Source: Chloroflexota bacterium
Lineage (GTDB): Bacteria > Chloroflexota > Anaerolineae > Anaerolineales > UBA11858
Assembly (NCBI GenBank): GCA_030666985.1
Contig: DAOUWT010000015.1
Span: 1 to 19,583, forward strand
DNA length: 19,583 nucleotides
Direction of reading: 5' to 3'
Part shown: in pieces, positions 1 through 7,309 of the stretch
How positions within the stretch are numbered: the stretch's first letter is position 1
How the letters are laid out: every line of letters starts with the position of its first letter
The notes under the pieces: generated by a model
Databases searched by the model: none
What the model saw: the letters and a program-made list of their open reading frames with translations, nothing else
What the model was told of the DNA's origin: nothing
Program-made: the position numbers and the translations under genes

Positions 1-326
1 GAAATAGGAAAAAGAGGAGGACGTGTGCACCCAAGGAGAACAAGGGCAAAGGGGAGGGCAACAGAAGAAAGAACAACCGCGATCCCGAGAGCGAAAGTTG
101 TGGGGTTTTTAGGGTTGGTGGGGGGGGGGGGGGGGGCCGGGGGGGGGAGGGGGGGCGGGGGGGGGGAAGGGGGGGGAGGAGGGGGAGGGGGGTGGGGGGG
201 TCGGGGGGGGGGCCTTGCCACCGGCGCAGGAGGGGGTATTGCTACCCGGCTGCCACAGTTTTCACAGAACTGCCAATCAGGATCAAGCGCGTCACCGCAA
301 TTTTCACAATAGTGTTGTGTACTCAT
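1..326 (-). CDS. Zinc-ribbon, poly-proline, single-TM protein (3' end outside window)
   Basis: This is the N-terminal part of a protein whose end lies beyond base 1; 108 residues are visible. The ATG at 324-326 has a GGAG sequence six bases upstream. Residues 7-24 hold a zinc ribbon with paired cysteines C7/C10 and C21/C24. Residues about 31-70 are almost pure proline, encoded mainly by CCC codons (the G-rich tract on the plus strand). From about residue 73 there is a hydrophobic stretch ending near LVLLGC, which looks like a transmembrane helix. The frame stays open through the whole homopolymer tract into this segment, which supports a real gene. It starts 22 bases after the stop of the zinc-ribbon gene at 349-1005 and is probably the last visible gene of that operon. 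The likely topology is a cytoplasmic zinc ribbon held off the membrane by a proline stalk. Function is unknown. The exact proline count is uncertain because long G runs are error-prone. Confidence 0.72.
   Translation of the reverse strand, partial: MSTQHYCENCGDALDPDWQFCENCGSRVAIPPPAPVARPPPRPPHPPPPPPPPSPPPPPLPPPAPPPPPTNPKNPTTFALGIAVVLSSVALPFALVLLGCTRPPLFPI
111..212. repeat. Low-complexity G-rich tract encoding poly-proline
   Basis: About 100 bases are nearly all G on the plus strand, including a run of 17 G at 120-136 and several runs of seven or more, broken by single A, C or T. On the minus strand it encodes the proline stalk of the zinc-ribbon protein at 1-326. Such a tract can form G-quadruplex structure, can slip during replication and is difficult to sequence, so its length should be treated as uncertain. 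Confidence 0.85.
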
Positions 327-348
327 ATCAATCTCCAAATAAGCAACC

Positions 349-1005
349 TTAGCGAACCAGATTCCCCAAGGTTTGCCGCAAAGTCCGTTTGATTTCTCTC
401 TTTCTGGTTTGGGTGTAGATAAACTCAATCTTGCCGCTAACTGTTTTGAGAGTCAGTTTGACCTCGCTTCTGCCGTCTTCAGGATCATAATTCTCTTTAA
501 TCCTTACCGAGCGGATCTGGTTATTGGCAATGGAATAATTCCCGGCTGTTTCGTTCAGGATTTCCTGAGGATGCATTTGCAAGTAGCGCTGGCTGCTGTA
601 CGAATTGATCACCGCACCCCATTGACCGAAAAGGCCCTTACCGCTTTGTTTGGCGGCTTCTTTGGCCTGCCGGGCGTTCTCTTTCATAATTTGCGAGGTT
701 TGTTGGGCAACCAGGATGCGCATATTGGTCAGCACCAGCACAAAACCCTCTGCTCGGACGCCCAAAAAACCGGAGCGTTGGGTGCCTGCCGGCAGGGCCG
801 CGACGATCATCTCTGCTGGTTGTGGTACAGCGGCCGGTTGCGGTGCTGGCATTGGCTGTGATATTGGGGCAGGCGCGTAAGGCTGTGCCGGGGCAGGAGC
901 AGGGATTTGTTGTGGCACCGCCTGTCCGCAGCGCCCGCAAAAGCGCGCCTGGGCTTTGAGTGGTTTACCGCAGTTTTCACAATATTGCACGATAGGTTGA
1001 TTCAC
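349..1005 (-). CDS. Zinc-ribbon protein with proline/alanine linker and possible bacterial PH-like domain
   Basis: A 218-residue soluble protein. The longest frame extends to 1161, but I chose the GTG at 1003-1005: GGAGGAG lies seven bases upstream (1013-1019), the zinc ribbon begins right after it, and the upstream 52 residues are arginine/proline-rich filler. Residues 9-26 form a zinc ribbon (C9, C12, C23, C26). Residues about 31-65 are a proline/alanine/glutamine linker. From about 66 to the end is an alpha/beta domain with the string VLVLTNMRILV, followed by a helical insertion and more strands. Bacterial PH-type domains often carry a similar LTNxRL motif, so that assignment is an inference. 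There is no signal peptide or TM segment. It sits between the FHA/zinc-ribbon gene and the poly-proline TM gene and is probably co-transcribed with both. A membrane-associated adaptor role would fit but is unproven. Confidence 0.82.
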   Translation of the reverse strand: MNQPIVQYCENCGKPLKAQARFCGRCGQAVPQQIPAPAPAQPYAPAPISQPMPAPQPAAVPQPAEMIVAALPAGTQRSGFLGVRAEGFVLVLTNMRILVAQQTSQIMKENARQAKEAAKQSGKGLFGQWGAVINSYSSQRYLQMHPQEILNETAGNYSIANNQIRSVRIKENYDPEDGRSEVKLTLKTVSGKIEFIYTQTRKREIKRTLRQTLGNLVR

Positions 1006-1012
1006 GTATTTT

Positions 1013-1019
1013 CTCCTCC
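1013..1019 (-). promoter_or_regulatory. Shine-Dalgarno site deciding a GTG start
   Basis: GGAGGAG on the minus strand lies seven bases before the GTG at 1003-1005. It is the main reason for shortening the zinc-ribbon/PH-like gene from the upstream in-frame ATG at 1161. Confidence 0.75.
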
Positions 1020-1216
1020 ATTCCCTGTTGTAGATTGGCGGGGACGCAAGCGGCTGGGGGATGGTAAAGCCTCGCCCTGGCGCGCGCCAAGCCCCGGCGT
1101 GTGCCACCCCCCAGGTTTTTCCCCGCTCAGGCGTGGCGCTGTGCCTGGGGACTGCTCTCACGCCCCACCCCCCGTCCCCCCCAAAAATCCCCGAGGGTCT
1201 GAATAATCACGATCTA
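1020..1216. other. GC-rich intergenic stretch without a convincing gene
   Basis: About 200 bases of C/G-rich sequence with short self-complementary words, for example TGGCGCGCGCCA at 1078-1089 and CCCCAGG (1109-1115) paired with CCTGGGG (1144-1150), and a C-rich run near 1162-1182. Open frames through it on either strand have biased composition and no recognisable domain. It resembles degenerate repeat debris between the FHA gene remnant and the next gene. I see no promoter. Confidence 0.5.
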
Positions 1217-1339
1217 TTACTGCATCTGAGTCCATACTTCCAGGTTATCGAACAACACTTCAAACGGCCCGGTGGCTTCTAGCCAACTAAGTGCAAACAA
1301 AAACATTTCGCCTTGTTGGCCGGTTAGCGCAGTACTGAA
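1217..1339 (-). pseudogene. In-frame 40-codon remnant after the FHA gene stop
   Basis: Directly after the TGA of the FHA gene (1340-1342), and in the same frame, the minus strand stays open for 40 codons to a TAA at 1217-1219. The peptide reads FSTALTGQQGEMFLFALSW and ends in FDNLEVWTQMQ. A terminal FDNLEVW is typical of the last strand of secreted concanavalin-like or jelly-roll beta-sandwich domains, so this looks like the 3' end of a lost gene rather than random sequence. There is no start codon with a Shine-Dalgarno site in front. Either a deletion fused the FHA gene to the tail of another gene, or the tail is read by occasional stop-codon readthrough; the first is more likely. Confidence 0.45.
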
Positions 1340-2191
1340 TCAATCTGCCAACAGTGTGCCGCAATTACGGCAGAATTTGGCCCCCGGATTGACCGGTTGA
1401 TGGCACTGCGGGCAGGTCAATTTGGCTGGCGTCTGGGGTGGGGCTGATAGGGCAACGGGCGTGCCGCAACTGCCACAGAACTTCCTACCCGGTTTGATGG
1501 CTTTACCGCACTGCGGGCAAGCCGAGTTAGCTGGCGGCATGGTGGGGGCAGATACAACTTCGACTGGTTTGTGAGATATAACAGTAGCGGTAGCCGAAGC
1601 GGGTGTCGATGCAGGATATCCCTCAACCCTGATTTGGGTATCACCAATGCTGATACGATCACCGTGTTTGAGTATTGCGGGTTGGTGGACTTGTTTACCA
1701 TTTAGCGCAGTACCATTTGTGCTGTTTTGGTCAATGAGCAGATATTCTTGGCCTGCTTTTTGAATGAGCGCATGTCTTCGAGATGCTTGTGGATCATCAA
1801 TATGCATGTTGACGTTACGGTCGCGACCAATTAGTAGATCCTGATCAATTGGGATACGTTGCCCGGCTGATGTTCCGCTCTCGATGATGATATGCCAGGG
1901 AGAAAGCTCTTCGACAGCCGCAAGTTTTAATGAAGTTTCATCATGCGCTGCCGGGCTTGTTGATGACGGCAGTCCCAGGTCTGGCGGCGGCGGGTAATCT
2001 TCGACCCATTGTCGGCCGTCGAAACGATACCAATTGCCGCTGACCACACCGATCTGCCACATATCCCCAAATTGGTCTTGAACGGCTAACTTCTCGACCG
2101 CTTTCTGAAAAGTTGCCTTGTCCAATTTTCTTGCGGAATATTTACTTTGTAATCTCTGATAAGCTCGCCGTGTTTCTATGAATTTATCCAT
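1340..2191 (-). CDS. FHA-domain protein with SHOCT-like/W-rich N-terminus and two C-terminal zinc ribbons
   Basis: A 283-residue cytoplasmic protein. Residues about 8-36 form a SHOCT-like helical pair (conserved Y11, L14, F28, V32, L35), followed at about 37-66 by a small tryptophan-rich module (QD, then MWQI, then GNW and WV) that is also found in the proteins at 3270-5447 and 8576-9439. Residues about 100-190 are an FHA phosphothreonine-binding domain with the canonical GR (122-123), SRRH (137-140) and NSTNG (156-160) signatures intact. Two zinc ribbons follow: C225/C228/C239/C242 and C260/C263/C274/C277. FHA domains read Ser/Thr-kinase signals, so this is the likely regulatory or scaffolding node of the operon; no kinase or phosphatase gene is visible in the window. 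It lies 24 bases after the 340-aa gene. Its Shine-Dalgarno site is weak. An in-frame remnant follows its TGA. Confidence 0.9.
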   Translation of the reverse strand: MDKFIETRRAYQRLQSKYSARKLDKATFQKAVEKLAVQDQFGDMWQIGVVSGNWYRFDGRQWVEDYPPPPDLGLPSSTSPAAHDETSLKLAAVEELSPWHIIIESGTSAGQRIPIDQDLLIGRDRNVNMHIDDPQASRRHALIQKAGQEYLLIDQNSTNGTALNGKQVHQPAILKHGDRISIGDTQIRVEGYPASTPASATATVISHKPVEVVSAPTMPPANSACPQCGKAIKPGRKFCGSCGTPVALSAPPQTPAKLTCPQCHQPVNPGAKFCRNCGTLLAD

Positions 2192-2215
2192 TAGTTTCTC
2201 AATGAGGATCTAGAT

Positions 2216-3238
2216 TTAGGAAAGGCTCTCCGGAGGCGGTGGGGAGTTGACGGGCGGTCTTGGTAGAACGCCATCATCAGCAAGGTGTGCGGCAGGGTTC
2301 TCGATAATGCTGCTAATAATCAGCATGAGTTGAGCCGGGCTTAACGAAATTAGGTCGATTGCCTGGTCATCGTATGACCAGAACATGATCGCCCCAGACC
2401 GGCCTTGTATGGCACGCATATCTACATGTTGGGGTTGGCCGCCCTTGATCATGCCCGTTCGCAAACGCAAATGCCCATCAATGACAAGGAATTCATCTGC
2501 AATACGCACTACGCTTTCTGCGGGAATGATCGTATCTCCCTGTAGATGCAATAAATCTTTATCGATCAAGTTTTGAATACCAACCTGGGTATCGCTATAT
2601 GAGATTTGCGCCAAAGATAGGCAACCTTCAAAATATGGGGAGAACCACTGCATATTGTTAGATTCTACACTGATGGCTGCATAGATTTCATCCAGAGAGA
2701 CTTCGATATTAGGAAGCGGAGCATAATCCAAAACAGCATTGAGCATTTTTCGCCGACAAGAATCGACAACACCAAATAAAACCCAGGCATCCATCAGCGG
2801 CAGATTAAAATCATACTCTGTGCGCCGCAGCAGTGTTTCACCTATATATTGCCCCAATAGGGTGAAAACATCTTCTTTCACGCCCGGGCTGCTCAATTTT
2901 AGGCCTTCATCTGTATCGGTGAGCGAGACGTTTCCATTAGCGGTTGTTGCATCGGGATAGTAATATACCGTTTCCAACAAGAATGAACGTCCCATATAGG
3001 CCAATAAAGCGTAGGCCTGGGGGTTGGTAAGAGTTTTGAAGGCAGGAAGTAGTTCGGGGCGCATTTTCCCATCCGCGCCCATGAGAGAAGGGCTGAGCAC
3101 ACGCTCTTTTGCCATAGCTTGTTGTTCAGAAGTTTTAGGCTTGAGAGGCGAAAGAGGGCCTAACCTTATGCCTAATTGATTGCCTAAAGCAAAAAGCTGT
3201 TGTTGAGTTAGATAAATACCAATTGCGGGTGTGACCAT
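2216..3238 (-). CDS. Conserved-looking protein of unknown function (340 aa)
   Basis: I do not recognise this family. The ATG at 3236-3238 is preceded by AGGAGA, a good Shine-Dalgarno site. The protein has no signal peptide, no TM helix and no cysteine motif. It is a mixed alpha/beta protein with hydrophobic helices such as YALLAYMGRSFLLE and an internal LLGQYIGETLLRRTEYDF segment. The C-terminal half contains strand-like segments around DEFLVIDGHLRLRTG, a helix LSPAQLMLIISSIIENP, and ends in a proline-rich tail. The rough layout of duplicated helix/strand halves could suit an adaptor or chaperone of a secretion-like system, but this is only inference. It lies between the 725-aa membrane protein (31-base gap) and the FHA protein (24-base gap), so co-transcription is likely. 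Confidence 0.8.
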   Translation of the reverse strand: MVTPAIGIYLTQQQLFALGNQLGIRLGPLSPLKPKTSEQQAMAKERVLSPSLMGADGKMRPELLPAFKTLTNPQAYALLAYMGRSFLLETVYYYPDATTANGNVSLTDTDEGLKLSSPGVKEDVFTLLGQYIGETLLRRTEYDFNLPLMDAWVLFGVVDSCRRKMLNAVLDYAPLPNIEVSLDEIYAAISVESNNMQWFSPYFEGCLSLAQISYSDTQVGIQNLIDKDLLHLQGDTIIPAESVVRIADEFLVIDGHLRLRTGMIKGGQPQHVDMRAIQGRSGAIMFWSYDDQAIDLISLSPAQLMLIISSIIENPAAHLADDGVLPRPPVNSPPPPESLS

Positions 3239-3269
3239 AATTATCTCCTAATACCATTTGTAGGTGAAA

Positions 3270-5447
3270 TTAGTCTTCTGGATTATCTATAATGGAGTGG
3301 ACACCATTTTCAAATCGGTTTAATCCATCCGATATCTTTGAATCCACAATTTTATTTAGTACAAGTTGCTTGGCATCATATGGACTGCTTGCCACTTTTT
3401 TGATGAAATCTTTGGCAGGAATTTTCGCCCACACTGTGGGGGAATCAACCCCAGGCACGGAAAGATTATCCCCAATTTTATCGCCAATAACGGCTTTACC
3501 GGTTTCTATGGCGCCTTTTGTAAGTCCCTGTGAAAGGCTGCCGGTTTCGATCGAGGTCTGTGCTGTATTCGAGATGAATTTATAGGTATATTTTACAACC
3601 CTGCCGCCACCAGGAGCCATGCCTAAAGTATCAATGGCAAAGTCTGCGCCTGTTTTCACCACACTTGCACCAGCATGCAGTTTGTCGTACAAAGCAGCTT
3701 TCTTATTATAGTAATCGGCTGTCTTTTGATGAAATTCAACATCCTGGCGCAACGATTCATATTTCATATTATCCAGGCGTTGTTGAATCTTTTCGAACTC
3801 CATCATAGTAGGATCATTGGCCAAATCTTGCTCGATGCGTTTCATCATCTGGTCGTGGCGTTTTTGCCCCTCTGCCGGATCGGTGAATTTATTCCAACGA
3901 TCATCCCGCTCTTGATCAAGTTGGTTTATTTCCTCTGGCGGTTTCCAGCCCCAGCGATCAGACCACGCATCTCCGTTGGACAAGTGCTCCTGAATATCAT
4001 CGTACTCAGCTTTATCCACCCAATAAGAGCCGCCCTGATCCCATGGGGGGTGACACCAGACCTGGTTCTGATCATTTGTAGCCCCAGATTTAGGGACAAA
4101 GCCATCGTCCGCGTCAGACCACGCCCATCCCTTTTGGATCCATTCTTGTTTCCACTGATCATCTGGTGATAAGGGCGGGGATATTGGTGGCGTGGGCGGA
4201 GTGACAGGAACCTGGGATTGAGGCACAGGTATGGGGACTGGTGTTCCCCCACCGGATGCCATTCCGCCGATGCCAATAAGCGAACTGCCCACCATCGCCC
4301 CGACCGCAGCGCCCACCGAAGGCGGCACACCATGTGCGACGGCTGTCGCCGCCCCCTCGCTGCCAACCCACGATGAAAAAGTTCCCCCCGCTTCGTCCCA
4401 GCCTCCATCGTCAGCGAAAACGGGGGTTGTCACCAGGGTCAATGAGAGCAGGACGCCGAGGATAAGCAGAGTTACCCCCATCCCCGATTTATTTTTCTGC
4501 ATCAAGATCAAGGCCAGAGCAATACCGATCAGGATCATGCTGCCAGCGCACCCCAAGTAGGGAGCAAACGGTAATATGGTAGCGCCACCAAATCCAAAGA
4601 TTACCCCGGTGATACCAATGCCTGCCCAGGCAGGGTTAAAACGTGTTGGTGTTCGTTTCAATAGACGTTGGCTATCACTCCAAGCCACGCTCATGACCAA
4701 ATAACTGAAACTTTGTTGCTGGGCTATGAGCGCCCCGATGGCTGCTACAACGAATTGGAGGCTCACCAAACGATTGTCAATCAAGGTGCCTGCCAACAAT
4801 GTTAGCGCGGCTGACCCCAACAACATTCCCGGTGCCGAGAACCCAACTACCTGGAACGAGTCCCTCACCCAGGCCGGGGCTGCCTGGATGCCGCGTATGG
4901 TTCCAGCAATGCCAACCTGGCGCAGGCGCGCGAAAATGGCCGTGGCAAGCCCTGTCAGTAGCGCCCAAAATAAAGTGCCTGATATAACCTTGCCTTGCAA
5001 GGCTAGAACCGAATCCAAAATGGGACTCACCCCCGAGCCAAACCCCCCATTCGGCCCCACCAGCAGGAAAGTATGCACAATCATGGTCAATAGGGCCAAC
5101 CCTATTGACATCGGTATCATCAACAGCCCTCTTTTGAGTATATTTTTGAGTACCATTTTCAAAAGTTGGACTAGCGTTTGTGGGGCTTTTGATGAACTGA
5201 TTGCAGCAACGGCAACCTCCTGAGACACTGCGGGGCGACTGCGTTCAGGTGGTGAGGCAGCTACCCAGGCAGTGCCGTTCCAGGCAATCCATTGCCCATC
5301 GGTGGCGTGGATTTGCCACCATCTGCCTTGCTTGTCCTGAAAGCGTAGCTGGCTGACCTTAGCATTAAATTGTTTGGGTGTTATTTGCTTGCTATTGAGC
5401 TGGCTTTTCAAAATGACATAGCGTTTTTCGACTTCTGAGAATGTCAT
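3270..5447 (-). CDS. Large multi-pass membrane protein with W-rich N-terminal module and long charged tail
   Basis: A 725-residue protein, first gene of the operon. The ATG at 5445-5447 has AAGGAG six bases upstream and a promoter at 5498-5526. Residues 8-36 are a SHOCT-like helical pair and 38-62 the tryptophan module (GRWWQI, then GQW and WNGTAW). Residues about 105-345 hold about six or seven hydrophobic helices. A small-residue, alanine/glycine-rich stretch runs about 365-400, then a proline/valine linker (402-426). Residues 431-502 are unusually rich in tryptophan and acidic residues (QKGWAWSDADDGF is one unit, DAWSDRWGWKPP another). Residues 505-590 are a charged coiled-coil-like helix. 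Residues 595-660 form a small-residue helical segment, followed by a mixed end. There are no catalytic motifs I can name. The tail resembles linker regions of polymorphic-toxin-like proteins in composition only. It is probably the membrane core of the region A assembly. Confidence 0.85.
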   Translation of the reverse strand: MTFSEVEKRYVILKSQLNSKQITPKQFNAKVSQLRFQDKQGRWWQIHATDGQWIAWNGTAWVAASPPERSRPAVSQEVAVAAISSSKAPQTLVQLLKMVLKNILKRGLLMIPMSIGLALLTMIVHTFLLVGPNGGFGSGVSPILDSVLALQGKVISGTLFWALLTGLATAIFARLRQVGIAGTIRGIQAAPAWVRDSFQVVGFSAPGMLLGSAALTLLAGTLIDNRLVSLQFVVAAIGALIAQQQSFSYLVMSVAWSDSQRLLKRTPTRFNPAWAGIGITGVIFGFGGATILPFAPYLGCAGSMILIGIALALILMQKNKSGMGVTLLILGVLLSLTLVTTPVFADDGGWDEAGGTFSSWVGSEGAATAVAHGVPPSVGAAVGAMVGSSLIGIGGMASGGGTPVPIPVPQSQVPVTPPTPPISPPLSPDDQWKQEWIQKGWAWSDADDGFVPKSGATNDQNQVWCHPPWDQGGSYWVDKAEYDDIQEHLSNGDAWSDRWGWKPPEEINQLDQERDDRWNKFTDPAEGQKRHDQMMKRIEQDLANDPTMMEFEKIQQRLDNMKYESLRQDVEFHQKTADYYNKKAALYDKLHAGASVVKTGADFAIDTLGMAPGGGRVVKYTYKFISNTAQTSIETGSLSQGLTKGAIETGKAVIGDKIGDNLSVPGVDSPTVWAKIPAKDFIKKVASSPYDAKQLVLNKIVDSKISDGLNRFENGVHSIIDNPED

Positions 5448-5497
5448 ATCGAACTCCTTTACAAGTTGATGAAATCTGTAGCTATTTCCATTGGCCT

Positions 5498-5526
5498 AGT
5501 ATAAACTACTTTAGAATAAGTTACAA
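5498..5526 (-). promoter_or_regulatory. Sigma70-type promoter of the region A operon
   Basis: On the minus strand TTGTAA (5521-5526) and TATACT (5498-5503) are separated by exactly 17 bases and lie about 50 bases upstream of the ATG of the 725-aa membrane protein gene. The -10 matches the consensus at five of six positions and the -35 at four of six. The spacer contains CTAAAGTAGTTTA (5502-5514), a 13-mer that recurs upstream of the gene at 10175-11950 and may be an operator. Confidence 0.65.
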
Positions 5527-5545
5527 GTCTTTGTTGCTCAAGTTG

Positions 5546-5753
5546 GGGCGATTGCATATGCACTTTATTTGAAGTACATTCAGTTAAATATGTCATTGCG
5601 AGCGGAGTTTACGGAGCGTGGCAATCTCCCTAATGGGAGAGAGAATAGCCAATCTTTTCAGCCAATCGGGAGGTTGCCGCGTCATCTGGGCAAAAAACCG
5701 CCGCCCATCTTCCTCGCAACGACATTGTATTATTTTTCCATATGCAATCGCCC
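5546..5753. repeat. Nested inverted-repeat element (MITE-like)
   Basis: The outer arms are a perfect 15-bp inverted repeat, GGGCGATTGCATATG (5546-5560) and its complement at 5739-5753. Inside lies a second pair, TGTCATTGCGAG at 5591-5602 and CTCGCAACGACA at 5713-5724, matching at 11 of 12 positions. The interior (GGAGNNT..., CAATCTCCC, then GGGAGGTTGCCGCG) is also partly self-complementary. No transposase frame is present. Short TGTCATTGCGAG-bounded elements are known to me as dispersed, non-autonomous repeats in many bacterial genomes; the outer arms may be part of the element or the pre-existing site it entered. Confidence 0.7.
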
Positions 5754-5914
5754 TGGCTCAAGTGGCAGTGTAACCTTGGGCTGCCTCACCGAACGGGTGC
5801 GCTACACTCTACCGCTCAGTCACACCTCAATGGATAGCGAAGGTTTGTAACCGAGCGACAGAATGTGTGATGCACCCTCACCCCTACCTCGCCCAGAGCG
5901 ACCTGGCATCTGGC
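5754..5914. other. Intergenic region without a recognised gene
   Basis: I see no convincing coding sequence here. The stretch contains CACCCTCACCCCT at 5873-5885, the same 13-mer as in the repeat inserted in the glycosyltransferase gene (12788-12800), followed in both by a CCCAGAG word, so it is probably a degenerate copy of that dispersed repeat. It lies immediately downstream of the lipoprotein gene ending at 5915; no clear rho-independent terminator is visible. Confidence 0.45.
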
Positions 5915-7228
5915 CTAGGGATACACAAACCCCGCAAAACTACCTGAAGCAAGATAAGCTATCCCGCTGCCATCAAAGCGCACCCGTACAAGGGCAGGGT
6001 TGTTCCAATCGTCGCCGCGGATTTCTACGAGCAGGGTTTCGGCATCTAACCAGCCTACGGGTTTGGCCCAGGTTGGGTTTACGACCCCGGTGACGCTGGC
6101 AAGTGTCTCCACTGGCAAGCTGGCTAGGCTGTTTCCGTTTAGGTCTGCAATCCGCACCAAGGAGGTGAAATTCGGTGTCTCTGCCACCTGCCAGCCTGAC
6201 CCCTCCATCCATGCTACATATCCATCATCAGGCGAAAAAACTGCATACCCCGCGCCTCGGTCGCTTCCTGAATCGAGAGGAATTTGCACCATCAATCCTG
6301 ATATCAAATCGTAGAGGGTTAGTTGGAGATCGGCACCCTCTCCAAAGCCTTGATCCTTTGGCACATAGGCTACCCATGCCTGATCTGGCGATAATCCCAC
6401 GGGGTTGAAACTTGTCGTAAGCACCATAGTCTCTTGTTGACTCGTTAAGTCAAAATGGAACAGCCCTTCTTGAGGTGGAAAGACTATGTCTCCCCCAATT
6501 CCCCAAAGCCGGTGGGTGAACCAAATTTCATTGGGATTACTAGCCTCTGCTGAGTTGATAGCCAATGGAAAAATTACTGTGGAATTGGCATCTATCCACT
6601 CATGCACCTGGGTTGCGTTCCTTGCCGCGGGATTGTACACATGTAACTGGCTGATTGAAGAACCATCATCTAATCTCCAGTCCATGGTAAATGTGAAAGT
6701 ATCTTCCCCTGGTGAACCGCTCAGATTAGCCACGTCTGGGCCGGGGACTAATACATCAATTTCGTCATTGAGGTTGTGCATAATCCTACCCTGATTTTCT
6801 ATATTAACAAAAATCACTGGCACATTGTCTGCATTTCCTACCACGCTGCCCATAACGTGAACGCTGCTAGGGGGGCTGCCGACACTCATTCCCGGGGCAC
6901 GCACCACGGCTAAGGCCTGCCCCTGCAAATTGCAGATTGTCACGCTGAGCTGGTCGCCTGCTACAGCTACAAACCCAGATGGGTAGTAAGGCTGCGACGC
7001 AACTGTTGATGAGGCTTGCTGCGTATCGGTGGGCACGGCAACAGTATCAGTAGGAGACAGAGTGATTGTGAGGTGCGGGGCGTTGGAAGTTACAGTTTCC
7101 GCTGGGGTGATGGTTATCTGCTTCTTGGGCGGGGCCACAACAACATCAGGCTGTGAGGAAGGCACGGTACAGGCCAACATAGCCCCAAATAATGTGGCTA
7201 AAATTAGTAAAAAACGATTTTGTCTCAT
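5915..7228 (-). CDS. Lipoprotein with a probable beta-propeller-like (TolB-type) repeat domain
   Basis: A 437-residue exported lipoprotein. The ATG at 7226-7228 has GGAGGA close upstream. Residues 1-20 are a lipoprotein signal peptide with a positively charged start and an AMLAC box (lipidated cysteine C20). Residues about 21-80 are a threonine/proline/valine-rich stalk, as expected for a surface-anchored protein. The remainder is beta-rich with repeating units such as AWVAYVPKDQGFGEG, YAVFSPDDGYVAWMEG and GWLDAETLLVEIRGDDW, in the style of WD40-like/TolB propeller blades (FSPDG..VAW pattern), though fewer and more diverged than a textbook propeller. Function is unknown; ligand or glycan sensing at the cell surface is possible. 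The next lipoprotein gene lies 81 bases upstream on the same strand, so the two may be co-transcribed. Confidence 0.85.
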   Translation of the reverse strand: MRQNRFLLILATLFGAMLACTVPSSQPDVVVAPPKKQITITPAETVTSNAPHLTITLSPTDTVAVPTDTQQASSTVASQPYYPSGFVAVAGDQLSVTICNLQGQALAVVRAPGMSVGSPPSSVHVMGSVVGNADNVPVIFVNIENQGRIMHNLNDEIDVLVPGPDVANLSGSPGEDTFTFTMDWRLDDGSSISQLHVYNPAARNATQVHEWIDANSTVIFPLAINSAEASNPNEIWFTHRLWGIGGDIVFPPQEGLFHFDLTSQQETMVLTTSFNPVGLSPDQAWVAYVPKDQGFGEGADLQLTLYDLISGLMVQIPLDSGSDRGAGYAVFSPDDGYVAWMEGSGWQVAETPNFTSLVRIADLNGNSLASLPVETLASVTGVVNPTWAKPVGWLDAETLLVEIRGDDWNNPALVRVRFDGSGIAYLASGSFAGFVYP

Positions 7229-7309
7229 TGTAGTCCTCCTGGTGCATAAATTGAAATACTTCCGAAGTCTCCCCGCTTTTTGAAAAGATACGGTAATGTG
7301 ACAAAATGT

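Noticed and set aside
25..312. Glycine-rich plus-strand reading frame
   Set aside because: It is only the complement of the poly-proline tract; the minus-strand frame has a Shine-Dalgarno site, a zinc ribbon and a TM segment.
1006..1161. N-terminal extension of the zinc-ribbon/PH-like protein to the ATG at 1161
   Set aside because: It has filler composition, no conserved motif, and lies upstream of a strong Shine-Dalgarno site matched to the GTG at 1003-1005.
3270..3700. A polymorphic-toxin call for the end of the 725-aa protein
   Set aside because: No toxin catalytic motif or immunity gene is visible; the similarity is only compositional, so function is left open.
3675..5223. Plus-strand reading frames of about 160 residues opposite the 725-aa membrane protein gene
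   Set aside because: They mirror a well-supported minus-strand gene, have no start context, and their hydrophobic or Pro/Thr-rich composition follows from the opposite strand.
5569..5850. 93-residue plus-strand frame across the inverted-repeat element
   Set aside because: It starts and runs within a non-coding repeat with terminal inverted repeats and shows no domain.
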